Shown piece by piece: positions 42,121 through 49,807 of a DNA stretch of 64,000 nucleotides. The first letter of the stretch is position 1; each line of letters opens with the position of its first letter. The notes under the pieces are model-generated. The model was given only the letters and a program-made list of their open reading frames with translations, searched no databases and had not been told where the DNA came from. The DNA is from Klenkia brasiliensis (GTDB lineage: Bacteria > Actinomycetota > Actinomycetes > Mycobacteriales > Geodermatophilaceae), in NCBI RefSeq assembly GCF_900100695.1, contig NZ_FNCF01000002.1, positions 124,001 to 188,000 on the forward strand, in the 5' to 3' direction. The translations under genes were made by a program, and so were the position numbers.

Positions 42121-43206
42121 TCACAGCGCGACCAGCCGGCGGCGGCGGACCAGGGCGATGAAGAACGGCGCGCCGACCAGGGCCAGCACGATGCCCACCT
42201 GCAGCTCGCCGGGGCGGACGACGACCCGGCCCACCACGTCGGCGACCAGCAGCAGCACGACGCCGAGCAGGCCGGAGTAGGGCACCAGCCAGCGGTGGTC
42301 GGGGCCGGTGATCGCGCGGGCGACGTGCGGGACGACCAGGCCGACGAAACCGATCGGCCCGCAGGCCGCGGTGGCCGCGCCGGTGAGCAGGGTGATGGCG
42401 GCGATGCCGGTGACCCGGGCGAGCAGCACGTGCTGGCCCAGCCCGCGGGCGACGTCCTCGCCCATGCCCAGCAGGTTCAGCGCCGGGGCGTTGACCATCG
42501 CCAGCACCAGGCCGACGACGACGAAGGGCAGCACCTGCCACGCGACGGCGGCGTCGCGGCCGGCCAGCGAGCCGACCACCCAGAACCGGAAGCTGTCCAG
42601 GGTCTGCTGGTCGGTGATGAGCACGGTGCGGATGAGCGCGTAGAGCAGCGCGCTGAGCGCGGCACCGGCCAGCGCCAGGCTGACCGGGGTGGCGCCGCCG
42701 CGGCCGCTGGAGCCGATGAGGAAGACCGCGACCGAGCCGAGCAGCGCGCCGAGGAAGGCGAACCAGACGTAGCCCGAGGGCGTGGTGATGCCGAGCAGGA
42801 AGATCGCGCCGACGACGGCGGCGGACGCGCCGGCGGCGACGCCGAGCAGGCCGGGGTCGCCGAGCGGGTTGCGGGTGTGGCCCTGCATGAGCGCGCCGGC
42901 CACGCCGAGGGAGAGCCCGACGAGGATGCCGAGGACCGTGCGCGGCGCCCGCAGCTCGCGGATGACCACGACGTCGTCACCGGTGGCGGCCGGGTCGGTC
43001 AGCGCGTGCCAGACGGTGCCCAGGTCGACCGCGCGGGTGCCGACGGCGACGCTGAGCCCGGCGGCGACGACGACCAGGGCCAGCAGCAGCCACAGCCCGC
43101 CGATGCGGGTGGCCGGACCGCGCAGCAGGCCGCGCCGCTCGGGGCGGGTCCCCGTGGCCGGGTCGCCGGGTGCCGTGCGCGGCGCGGGGCGCACGGCGGG
43201 GGCCAC
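42121..43206 (-). CDS. Iron-siderophore ABC transporter, permease 1 (FecCD family)
   Basis: First gene of the importer operon, FecCD permease, 361 aa from GTG 43206. Motifs LRAPRTVLGILVGLSLGVAG, HTRNPLGDPGLLGVAAGASA and GSLAGRDAAVAW mark the family; about ten helices follow a Pro/Arg-rich cytoplasmic N terminus. The earlier ATG at 43248 touches the iron box (43250-43268), so transcripts would probably not include it; GTG 43206 has CAGGAGAT upstream and is preferred. If the longer form is used the protein gains 14 residues. Confidence 0.88.
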   Translation of the reverse strand: MAPAVRPAPRTAPGDPATGTRPERRGLLRGPATRIGGLWLLLALVVVAAGLSVAVGTRAVDLGTVWHALTDPAATGDDVVVIRELRAPRTVLGILVGLSLGVAGALMQGHTRNPLGDPGLLGVAAGASAAVVGAIFLLGITTPSGYVWFAFLGALLGSVAVFLIGSSGRGGATPVSLALAGAALSALLYALIRTVLITDQQTLDSFRFWVVGSLAGRDAAVAWQVLPFVVVGLVLAMVNAPALNLLGMGEDVARGLGQHVLLARVTGIAAITLLTGAATAACGPIGFVGLVVPHVARAITGPDHRWLVPYSGLLGVVLLLVADVVGRVVVRPGELQVGIVLALVGAPFFIALVRRRRLVAL

Positions 43207-43249
43207 GGCATCTCCTGGCACGGTCGCGGGGTGGCCCGGACGGACCATG

Positions 43250-43268
43250 GTCGGTAAGCCTCACCTTA
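43250..43268. promoter_or_regulatory. IdeR/DtxR iron box upstream of the importer operon
   Basis: On the minus strand TAAGGTGAGGCTTACCGAC matches 14 of 19 positions of the IdeR/DtxR consensus. It lies 43 bp before the preferred start of the permease operon. Together with the boxes at 37213 and 39330 it ties both operons to iron status. Confidence 0.75.
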
Positions 43269-43293
43269 CCCACGCGACCCGCGGGGTCAAGGT

Positions 43294-43881
43294 TCAGCTG
43301 CGGTGCAGCCCCGCGACGACGAGGGCCGCGAGCTCGGCGTAGGCCGCGGCGTCGTCCAGGTCGGTGGCCGCGGCGATCCGCCCGGCGTGGATGGCGGCCA
43401 TCACCTCGGTCACCGCGGCACCCACGAAGGAGGCGTGCGCCGGGCGCAGCTCGCCGGCCGCCACCCCGGCGCTGACCAGCTGCTGCACCCGCCGGGCCGC
43501 CGTCCGGGTGTTGGCCGCGTACACCTCGGCCGCGGGCGGGAACGCGGCCAGGTCGGCGAAGAAGGCGGCCGAGGCCGGGCGCAGCTGCTCGCTGACCGCC
43601 AGGAGGTAGGCCTCGATCCGCCCGCCGGCGTCGGCCGGGGCGGCGGCGCGCTCCTCGACCGCGACGGTGGCCCGGGCGAAGAACCGGCGGACGGCGGCCA
43701 CGACCAGCTGCTCCTTGCTGCCGGCGACCGCGTACAGCGTGGACTTCGAGCAGTGCAGCCGGCGGGCCAGCTCGTCGAGGGTGAACGCGGCGAACCCCTC
43801 GGCGAGGACCACGTCGACCAGCTGGTCGAGCAGCTCGGCACGGCGCGCGGGACCCCGGGTGGCGGTCCTGGCGGCGGTCAT
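43294..43881 (-). CDS. TetR family transcriptional regulator
   Basis: Repressor with an N-terminal helix-turn-helix, 195 aa. The DNA-binding part is AAFTLDELARRLHCSKSTLYAVAGSKEQLV (about residues 31-60); the rest is a helical ligand-binding/dimer domain. It is divergent from an acyl-CoA dehydrogenase gene across 61 bp that contain a 24-bp inverted repeat, so it probably senses an acyl-CoA or related ligand. ATG 43881. Confidence 0.88.
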   Translation of the reverse strand: MTAARTATRGPARRAELLDQLVDVVLAEGFAAFTLDELARRLHCSKSTLYAVAGSKEQLVVAAVRRFFARATVAVEERAAAPADAGGRIEAYLLAVSEQLRPASAAFFADLAAFPPAAEVYAANTRTAARRVQQLVSAGVAAGELRPAHASFVGAAVTEVMAAIHAGRIAAATDLDDAAAYAELAALVVAGLHRS

Positions 43882-43900
43882 GGCATCCAGGCTATCTTCG

Positions 43901-43924
43901 GTACTGCGAAGCGTCCTGCAGTAC
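43901..43924. promoter_or_regulatory. TetR operator between the regulator and acyl-CoA dehydrogenase
   Basis: GTACTGC-N10-GCAGTAC, perfect 7-bp arms and 24 bp overall. It sits 20 bp from the TetR start and 18 bp from the acyl-CoA dehydrogenase ATG, the usual place for a divergent TetR operator. Confidence 0.65.
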
Positions 43925-43942
43925 TGATGAGAGGTGCCCGCC

Positions 43943-45115
43943 ATGCCGGTCCAGCGTCTGGTCCCCACCCAGGAGGCCGCCGACCTGCTCGAGCTCACCC
44001 GCGAGCTCGCCCGGGAGGAGCTGGCGCCCCGGGTGGCGCAGGCCGAGGCCGAGGAGCAGTTCCCCCGGGAGGTGTTCCGCACGCTGGGCAAGGCCGGGCT
44101 GCTGGGGCTGCCCTACGCCGAGGAGCTCGGCGGCGGCGGGCAGCCCTACGAGGTCTACCTGCAGGTCCTCGAGGAGATCGCCGCGGTGTGGGCCAGCGTC
44201 GGCGTCGGGGTGAGCGTGCACGGGCTGTCCTGCTTCGGGCTGGCCACGGCGGGCACCCGGGAGCAGCAGGAGCGCTGGCTGCCCGAGATGCTCGGCGGTG
44301 AGCTGCTGGGCGCGTACTGCCTGTCCGAGCCGCACGCCGGGTCCGACCCGGCCGCGATGCGCACGAAGGCCGTCCGGGACGGCGACGCGTACGTGATCAC
44401 CGGCGAGAAGGCCTGGACCACGCACGGCGGGCAGGCCGACTTCTACAAGGTGATGGTCCGGACGTCGGAGCACCGCTCCCGCGGCATCTCCTGCTTCCTG
44501 GTGCCCGGTGACGCCGCGGGCCTGTCCGCCGACCCGGCCGAGCGGAAGATGGGGCTGACCGGCTCGACCACCGCGCTGATGCGGTTCGAGGGCGTCCGGG
44601 TCGACGCCGACCGCCGGCTGGGCGCGGAGGGCGAGGGTCTGCCGATCGCGCTGTCGGGTCTGGACGCCGGCCGGCTGGGCATCGCCGCGGTCGCGGTCGG
44701 CCTGGCGCAGGGCGCGCTGGACGACGCGCTGGCCTACGCCAAGGAGCGCGAGACCTTCGGCGTCCCGATCATCGACCACCAGGGCCTGGCGTTCCTGCTG
44801 GCCGACATGGCCGCCGGCACCGAGACCGCCCGGGCGATGACCCTGCACGCCGCCCGGCTCAAGGACGCCGGCCTGCCCTACTCGCGGCAGGCCTCCATCG
44901 CCAAGCTGGTCGCCACCGACAACGCGATGAAGGTGACCACCGACGCCGTCCAGGTGCTCGGCGGGTACGGCTACACCCGCGACTTCCCGGTCGAGCGCTA
45001 CATGCGCGAGGCGAAGGTCATGCAGATCTTCGAGGGCACCAACCAGATCCAGCGGCTGGTCGTCAGCCGGGCGCTGGCGAAGGGTGTCCCGGCGCAGACC
45101 GCCGTCCTAGCCTGA
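43943..45115 (+). CDS. Acyl-CoA dehydrogenase
   Basis: FAD-dependent acyl-CoA dehydrogenase of beta-oxidation type, 390 aa, the full family length. Signature 1 YCLSEPHAGSDPAAMRTKA, the flavin-binding FHT-like region WTTHGGQADFYKVMV, and signature 2 QVLGGYGYTRDFPVERYMRE with the final RDAK-like ...YMREAKVMQIFEGTNQIQR are clear; a Glu is present in the IFEGTNQ segment, as in short/medium-chain types. ATG 43943 follows GAGAGG; an in-frame GTG 9 bp upstream is less likely. Controlled by the TetR gene. Confidence 0.93.
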   Translation: MPVQRLVPTQEAADLLELTRELAREELAPRVAQAEAEEQFPREVFRTLGKAGLLGLPYAEELGGGGQPYEVYLQVLEEIAAVWASVGVGVSVHGLSCFGLATAGTREQQERWLPEMLGGELLGAYCLSEPHAGSDPAAMRTKAVRDGDAYVITGEKAWTTHGGQADFYKVMVRTSEHRSRGISCFLVPGDAAGLSADPAERKMGLTGSTTALMRFEGVRVDADRRLGAEGEGLPIALSGLDAGRLGIAAVAVGLAQGALDDALAYAKERETFGVPIIDHQGLAFLLADMAAGTETARAMTLHAARLKDAGLPYSRQASIAKLVATDNAMKVTTDAVQVLGGYGYTRDFPVERYMREAKVMQIFEGTNQIQRLVVSRALAKGVPAQTAVLA

Positions 45116-45120
45116 TCGGC

Positions 45121-45390
45121 ATGTGCCGCAACATCCGCGTCCTGCACAACCTCGAGCCGGCCACCACGCCCGACGAGGTCGACGCCGCCGCGCTGCAGTT
45201 CGTCCGGAAGGTCAGCGGGTCGGTGAAGCCGTCCCAGGCCAACCAGGAGGCGTTCGACCGGGCGGTGGCCGAGATCGCGCACGCCACCCGGCACCTGCTC
45301 GAGGACCTGGTCACCAGCGCACCGCCGCGCGACCGCGAGGTGCTGGCCGCCCGGGCACGCGAGAAGGCCGCCGCCCGCTACGCGAGGTAG
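45121..45390 (+). CDS. DUF2277 domain protein
   Basis: Small 89-aa protein of the DUF2277 family; the start MCRNIRVLHNLEPATTPDEV is the hallmark and FVRKVSGSVKPSQANQEAFD the helical core. Function is unknown. ATG 45121 lies 5 bp after the acyl-CoA dehydrogenase stop, so it is co-transcribed and may work with that enzyme. Confidence 0.85.
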   Translation: MCRNIRVLHNLEPATTPDEVDAAALQFVRKVSGSVKPSQANQEAFDRAVAEIAHATRHLLEDLVTSAPPRDREVLAARAREKAAARYAR

Positions 45391-45423
45391 CGGACGGCGG
45401 CCAGGTGACTCGCTGGAACGGCG

Positions 45424-45476
45424 CCCTCGCAGGGACCCGCGGCGGGCGGAGCGCGTCGTGGGGGGCGAGGGGGTCC
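45424..45476. other. Interleaved inverted repeats between convergent genes
   Basis: Two 6-bp repeat pairs are interleaved: CCTCGC (45425-45430) with GCGAGG (45465-45470), and GGACCC (45433-45438) with GGGTCC (45471-45476). The order a, b, a', b' cannot form two nested hairpins but could form a pseudoknot. It lies in the 90-bp gap between the DUF2277 gene and the facing alcohol dehydrogenase, so a terminator role is possible. Confidence 0.4.
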
Positions 45477-45480
45477 TTCT

Positions 45481-46602
45481 TCAGTCGAAGACGATGACGC
45501 CGCGGATGTTCGTGCCCTCGTGCATGTCCTGGTAGGCCTCGGTGACCTGGTCCAGGGTGTACTCCTTGGTGATCAGCTCGTCGAGCTTGAGGTGACCGGC
45601 CTGGTACATGCGCAGCAGCTTCGGGATGTCCGAGTGCGGCGACTGCGCGCCGATGATCGCGCCCTGCAGCCGCTTCTGCATGAGGGTGAGGTCGAAGGCC
45701 GAGATCGGCGTGGTCTCGGTCATGTTGCCCAGCCCGGTGACGACGACGGTGCCGCCCTTGCGGATCGAGGCCAGGCCCTGCGCCGGGTGCTCGGGCTTGA
45801 GCACGCCCACGGTGATGAGGGCGACGTCGGCGCCCTGCCCCTCGGTGATCGACTGGGCGAACTCGGTGGCCTTCTCCATGTCCTCGAACACGTCGGTGGC
45901 GCCGAACTCCTGCGCCATCTCGCGCTTGAACGGCACGGGGTCGACCGCGATGACCCGGGTGGCGCCGGCGTGGGCCGCGCCCTGGACGGCGTTGATGCCG
46001 ATGCCGCCGATGCCCATGACGATGACGACGTCACCGGGCTTGACCCCGCCGGCCTTGACCGCGGTGCCGAAGCCGGTGGGCACGCCGCAGCCGACGAGGG
46101 CGGCGGACTTCAGCGGGATGTCCTTGTCGATCTTGATGACCGAGGCGACGTTCGCGGTGGTGTACTCCGAGAAGGTCGAGATGCCGCACATCTGGCCCAC
46201 GTTCTGGCCGTCCAGGTGCATCCGGAAGTCCTCCGGGTCGTCCGGGCGGGAGCCGACCAGCAGCAGCGCACCGGTGTCGCAGAGGTTGAAGTCGCCGCGG
46301 CGACAGGCGGAGCACTGGCCGCAGGAGGGCACGAAGGAGAAGACGACGTGGTCGCCCTCCTCGAAGCCGGGGGTGTCGGGGCCGACCTTGGTGATGACGC
46401 CGGAGCCCTCGTGGCCGCCGCAGAACGGGTAGGTCATGACCTGGAGGTCGCCGGTCTGCAGGTGGTCGTCGGAGTGGCACAGCCCCGAAGCGGCCAGCTT
46501 GACCTGGACCTCGCCCTTCTTCGGGTCGTCGAGGTCGAGGGTGACGGTCTCGTACTCGCCGGGGGACTGGCGGATGATGGCGGCGCGGGTGGTGGTGGGC
46601 AT
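45481..46602 (-). CDS. NDMA-dependent alcohol dehydrogenase
   Basis: Zinc, nicotinoprotein-type alcohol dehydrogenase of actinobacteria, 373 aa. MPTTTRAAIIRQSPGEYETV starts the protein; the catalytic zinc site is GLCHSDDHLQTGD and GHEGSGVI, and the structural zinc Cys are in CGQCSACRRGDFNLC. Rossmann motif GIGGIGINAVQGAAHAGA. These enzymes keep a bound NAD(H) and use an unknown in vivo acceptor, possibly linked to mycofactocin; mycofactocin genes are not in this window. ATG 46602. Confidence 0.88.
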   Translation of the reverse strand: MPTTTRAAIIRQSPGEYETVTLDLDDPKKGEVQVKLAASGLCHSDDHLQTGDLQVMTYPFCGGHEGSGVITKVGPDTPGFEEGDHVVFSFVPSCGQCSACRRGDFNLCDTGALLLVGSRPDDPEDFRMHLDGQNVGQMCGISTFSEYTTANVASVIKIDKDIPLKSAALVGCGVPTGFGTAVKAGGVKPGDVVIVMGIGGIGINAVQGAAHAGATRVIAVDPVPFKREMAQEFGATDVFEDMEKATEFAQSITEGQGADVALITVGVLKPEHPAQGLASIRKGGTVVVTGLGNMTETTPISAFDLTLMQKRLQGAIIGAQSPHSDIPKLLRMYQAGHLKLDELITKEYTLDQVTEAYQDMHEGTNIRGVIVFD

Positions 46603-46731
46603 CGTTGCTCCTGCTTCGCTCGGCCTGGCGGCACTTGGTGTCACGTGCCGGTGTGACCATAAACGCATTCGTCAGACGATGGTGACGGCGGTCACGGCCC
46701 ACCTGCCGGGCTGCAACCCGTTGCAACCGGC

Positions 46732-47475
46732 CTACAGCCCGCCGGCCACCCGCAGCACCGTCCCGGTGACGTAACCGGCGTCCGGGCCCAGCAGCCAGAC
46801 CACGGCGGGGGCGACCTCGTCGGGTTCGCCGGGACGGCCCATCGGGACCCGGGCGGTCACCCGGTCCAGCCGCCCGGGGTCGCCCGCGCCGGCGTGGATG
46901 CCGGTGCGCACCAGGCCCGGGGCGACGCCGTTGACCCGCACGCCGGACGTCGCGAGCTCCTTCGCCAGCCCCACGACGAGCGCGTCGACGCCGGCCTTGG
47001 CGGCGGCGTAGTGCACGTACTCGTGCGGCGAGCCGAGGGTGGCCGCCGACGAGGAGACGCACACGACGGCGCCGCCGGCCCCGCCGCGGTCGGTCGCCAT
47101 CACCTGGGCGGCGCGGCGGCAGCACAGCACGGCGCCGAGCAGGTTCACGTCCAGCACGTGCCGGACGACGTCCACCGGGGTGTCGGCCAGGTCGCCGAGG
47201 TGGGCGGTGAGCCCCGCGTTGGCGACCAGCCCGGTCGGCGTCCCCAGCGGGGTGCCGAACAGCCGGTCGACGTCGTCGGGGTCGGTGACGTCGGCCCGCA
47301 CCGCGACCGCCCGGACGCCGACGGACTCCGCGTCGGCCACGACCGCGGCCGCCTCGGTCTCCCCGGTGCGGTGGCCGACGACGACGTCGTGGCCGGCGCG
47401 GGCGAGCGCGGCGACGGTGGCCGCCCCGATGCCGCGGCTCCCCCCGGTGACGACGGTCAGGGGCCGGGTGTGCAT
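46732..47475 (-). CDS. SDR family oxidoreductase
   Basis: Short-chain dehydrogenase/reductase, 247 aa. Cofactor motif TGGSRGIGAATVA, NAG motif VANAGLT, and catalytic Ser-Tyr-Lys as VCVSSSAATLGSPHEYVHYAAAKAGVDAL (Tyr in YAAAK). Closest in style to FabG-type reductases; substrate unknown. ATG 47475 is used because an upstream in-frame start lies within the stem of the terminator at 47499-47535. A 129-bp gap with GTTGCAAC (46720-46727) and other repeats separates it from the NDMA alcohol dehydrogenase. Confidence 0.88.
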   Translation of the reverse strand: MHTRPLTVVTGGSRGIGAATVAALARAGHDVVVGHRTGETEAAAVVADAESVGVRAVAVRADVTDPDDVDRLFGTPLGTPTGLVANAGLTAHLGDLADTPVDVVRHVLDVNLLGAVLCCRRAAQVMATDRGGAGGAVVCVSSSAATLGSPHEYVHYAAAKAGVDALVVGLAKELATSGVRVNGVAPGLVRTGIHAGAGDPGRLDRVTARVPMGRPGEPDEVAPAVVWLLGPDAGYVTGTVLRVAGGL

Positions 47476-47498
47476 GCGGGCATCCTGCCCCGGACGCA

Positions 47499-47535
47499 CA
47501 GCGGCCCCGGTCCCACGAGGGGACCGGGGCCGCTG
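47499..47535 (-). terminator. Terminator after the PTS gene
   Basis: CAGCGGCCCCGGTCCC-N5-GGGACCGGGGCCGCTG, perfect 16-bp stem with a 5-base loop, 11 bp after the PTS stop on the minus strand, and upstream of the SDR start. Confidence 0.8.
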
Positions 47536-47545
47536 CGGTGACGCG

Positions 47546-49549
47546 TCAGGCGGGCTGCATGGCCCCCAGGACGGCGAGGACGTCGTCCTCGGTGCGGGCC
47601 TGCTCCAGGCGGGCGACCTGGGAGCTGTCGCTGAACACCTCGGCGATGCGGGCGAGCAGCGCGAGGTGGTCGTCGCCGGCGCCGGCGATGCCGATCACGA
47701 AGCGCACCTCCGAGCCGTTCCAGTCGACCCCGCCCGGGAAGCGGACGAAGGAGATCGCCGAGCGGTGGATCGCCGACTTCGCCTCGTTCGTGCCGTGCGG
47801 GATGGCAAGCAGGTTGCCCATGTAGGTCGACACCGAGGTCTCCCGCTCGTGCATGGCCCGCACGTAGGAGGAGTCCACGGCGCCGGCCGCGACGAGCAGC
47901 TCGCCGGCCTGCTGGATGGCGGCGGCACGGTCACCGCTGGCGTCCAGGACGATCGACTCGCGGGCCAGCAGCCCGCTCGCCCCGCCGACGGCCGGGGCCG
48001 CGGCGGCACCGGCACCCGCGCCGGAGCCGTTGCGCTCGCGGAGCAGCTCGACGATCTCGTCGTAGCGCGGGCTGCCCATGAAGTTGTCGACCGAGACGTG
48101 CGCGGCCGAGGGGGACTTCGAGCGGGCCCGGTCGGTGAGGTCGCGGTGGGTGACCACCAGGTCGACGTCGTCGCTCAGGTTGGAGATGGCCTTGTTGACC
48201 ACGGTGACGTCGGAGAACCCGGCGCCCTGCACCTTCTTGCGCAGCACCGAGGCGCCCATGGCCGAGGAGCCCATGCCGGCGTCGCAGGCGAACACGATCG
48301 AGTGGATCGGGCCGGTCGAGGCCGCGGCCGAGCCGCCGAGCATGCCCGCGACCGAGGACTTCTTGCCCTTGTTGGCCTCCATCTGCGCGGTGGCGGCGGC
48401 CAGGTCGCCGTCGTCGGCGCTCTTGTCGATCTTCAGCAGGAAGGCCGCGACGACGAAGCAGACACCGGCCGCGACGACCACCGAGGCGGTGACGCCCAGC
48501 AGGCTGCTCGGCGGCGAGGACGCCCAGACGGCGATGATCGAGCCGGGCGAGGCCGGGGAGCGCAGGCCCGAGCCGAAGGCCACGTTGGTGGCCACGCCGG
48601 CCATGCCGCCGAGGATCACCGCGGCGATCAGCTTCGGCTTGGCGAGCACGTACGGGAAGTAGATCTCGTGGATGCCGCCGATGAACTGGATGAGGATCGC
48701 GCCGGGGGCCGAGGACTTCGCCGCGCCCTTGCCGAACAGCGCGAAGGCCAGCAGCAGGCCCAGGCCCGGGCCGGGGTTGGCCTCGAGCAGGAACAGGATC
48801 GACTGGCCGGCGCTGGCGGCCTGGTTGGTGCCCAGCGGGGTCAGGATGCCCTGGTTGATCGCGTTGTTGAGGAACAGGATCTTGGCCGGCTCGATGAAGA
48901 TCGAGGTCAGCGGCAGCAGGTTGCGCTCGACCAGGAAGTCGACGACGTTCCCGGCGACGGTGCTGAAGGCCTGCACGAACGGGCCGGCGAGCACGAAGCC
49001 GATGACGGCGAGGAACCCGCCCCAGATGCCGGCGGAGAAGTTGTTGACCAGCATCTCGAAGCCGGGGCGGATCTTGTGCGCCCACAGCGCGTCGAGCTTC
49101 TTCATCGACCAGCCGCCGAGCGGGCCCATGATCATCGCGCCCAGGAACATCGGGACGCTGGCGCCGGCGATGGCGCCCATGGTGGCGATGGCGCCGACGA
49201 CGCCGCCGCGGAGGTTGTCGTTGTAGGTCATCCGGCCGCCGGTGTAGCCGATGAGCAGCGGCAGGAGGTACGTGATCATCGGGCCGACGATCCCGGTGCC
49301 CTCGTGCATGGGCGTGCCGTCGGCGTTGGTCCAGGCGCCGAGCTGGGAGACGAAGCCGTAGCCGCCGTCGTAGCCGAAGGCGTCGCCGATCAGCTTGATC
49401 CAGCCGGTCTGGATGAACAGGGCCGTGATCAGGCCCCAGGCGATGAACGCGCCGATGTTGGGCAGGACCATGTTCGACAGGAACGTGCCGAACCGCTGCA
49501 CGCGCAGCCGGGCCGATCCCCGCTGCGCGGTGTCGGTGCTTGTGGCCAT
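47546..49549 (-). CDS. Fused mannitol-type PTS permease EIICBA
   Basis: Phosphotransferase permease that imports and phosphorylates a hexitol, 667 aa, with all three domains fused. EIIC (about 1-375) is a membrane domain with NNAINQGILTPLG and GGIHEIYFPYVLAKP, conserved in MtlA proteins. EIIB has the phospho-Cys in VFACDAGMGSSAMGASVL (about 422-438). EIIA has the phospho-His in LLAIPHGTNEAKSAIHRS (near residue 595). By motif the substrate is probably mannitol. EI and HPr must be elsewhere. The divergent dehydrogenase at 49808 is the likely partner. Confidence 0.9.
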   Translation of the reverse strand: MATSTDTAQRGSARLRVQRFGTFLSNMVLPNIGAFIAWGLITALFIQTGWIKLIGDAFGYDGGYGFVSQLGAWTNADGTPMHEGTGIVGPMITYLLPLLIGYTGGRMTYNDNLRGGVVGAIATMGAIAGASVPMFLGAMIMGPLGGWSMKKLDALWAHKIRPGFEMLVNNFSAGIWGGFLAVIGFVLAGPFVQAFSTVAGNVVDFLVERNLLPLTSIFIEPAKILFLNNAINQGILTPLGTNQAASAGQSILFLLEANPGPGLGLLLAFALFGKGAAKSSAPGAILIQFIGGIHEIYFPYVLAKPKLIAAVILGGMAGVATNVAFGSGLRSPASPGSIIAVWASSPPSSLLGVTASVVVAAGVCFVVAAFLLKIDKSADDGDLAAATAQMEANKGKKSSVAGMLGGSAAASTGPIHSIVFACDAGMGSSAMGASVLRKKVQGAGFSDVTVVNKAISNLSDDVDLVVTHRDLTDRARSKSPSAAHVSVDNFMGSPRYDEIVELLRERNGSGAGAGAAAAPAVGGASGLLARESIVLDASGDRAAAIQQAGELLVAAGAVDSSYVRAMHERETSVSTYMGNLLAIPHGTNEAKSAIHRSAISFVRFPGGVDWNGSEVRFVIGIAGAGDDHLALLARIAEVFSDSSQVARLEQARTEDDVLAVLGAMQPA

Positions 49550-49627
49550 CGATGACCTTCTTCTCGAGAGGGCGCAGCCGGGGCGAGAGCCCGCGGACGG
49601 CGGTGGATCGGATCGTAGGCACAGTCT

Positions 49628-49641
49628 GTGACAGCTGTCAC
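49628..49641. promoter_or_regulatory. Palindrome upstream of the PTS gene
   Basis: GTGACAGCTGTCAC, a perfect 14-bp palindrome about 79 bp upstream of the PTS ATG. A second palindrome, TTGTACAA, lies at 49658-49665 in AGTTTGTACAAGCC. Both are in the 258-bp divergent gap and are candidate operators for a sugar-alcohol regulator, which is not in this window. Confidence 0.45.
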
Positions 49642-49807
49642 GGATCTGCGTTTGAGTTTGTACAAGCCGTTTCGGGCCCGGTCAAGGGGTCCGGGCCGAA
49701 CGAGTCGGGCCGACCCGGGGCCCGGATGCGTACGATCCGATGCGAGGAGCCCCGTCACTACAGTGATCGCGGGCACATCCGCGCGATCGCACCCCTGTGG
49801 AGGACAC

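Noticed and set aside
43248-43248. ATG at 43248 as start of permease 1
   Set aside because: It touches the iron box; a GTG at 43206 with a good ribosome site is more plausible. The longer form is not excluded.
47039-49555. Long plus-strand frame opposite the PTS gene
   Set aside because: The minus strand encodes an unmistakable EIICBA with phospho-Cys and phospho-His motifs; the plus frame is a shadow.
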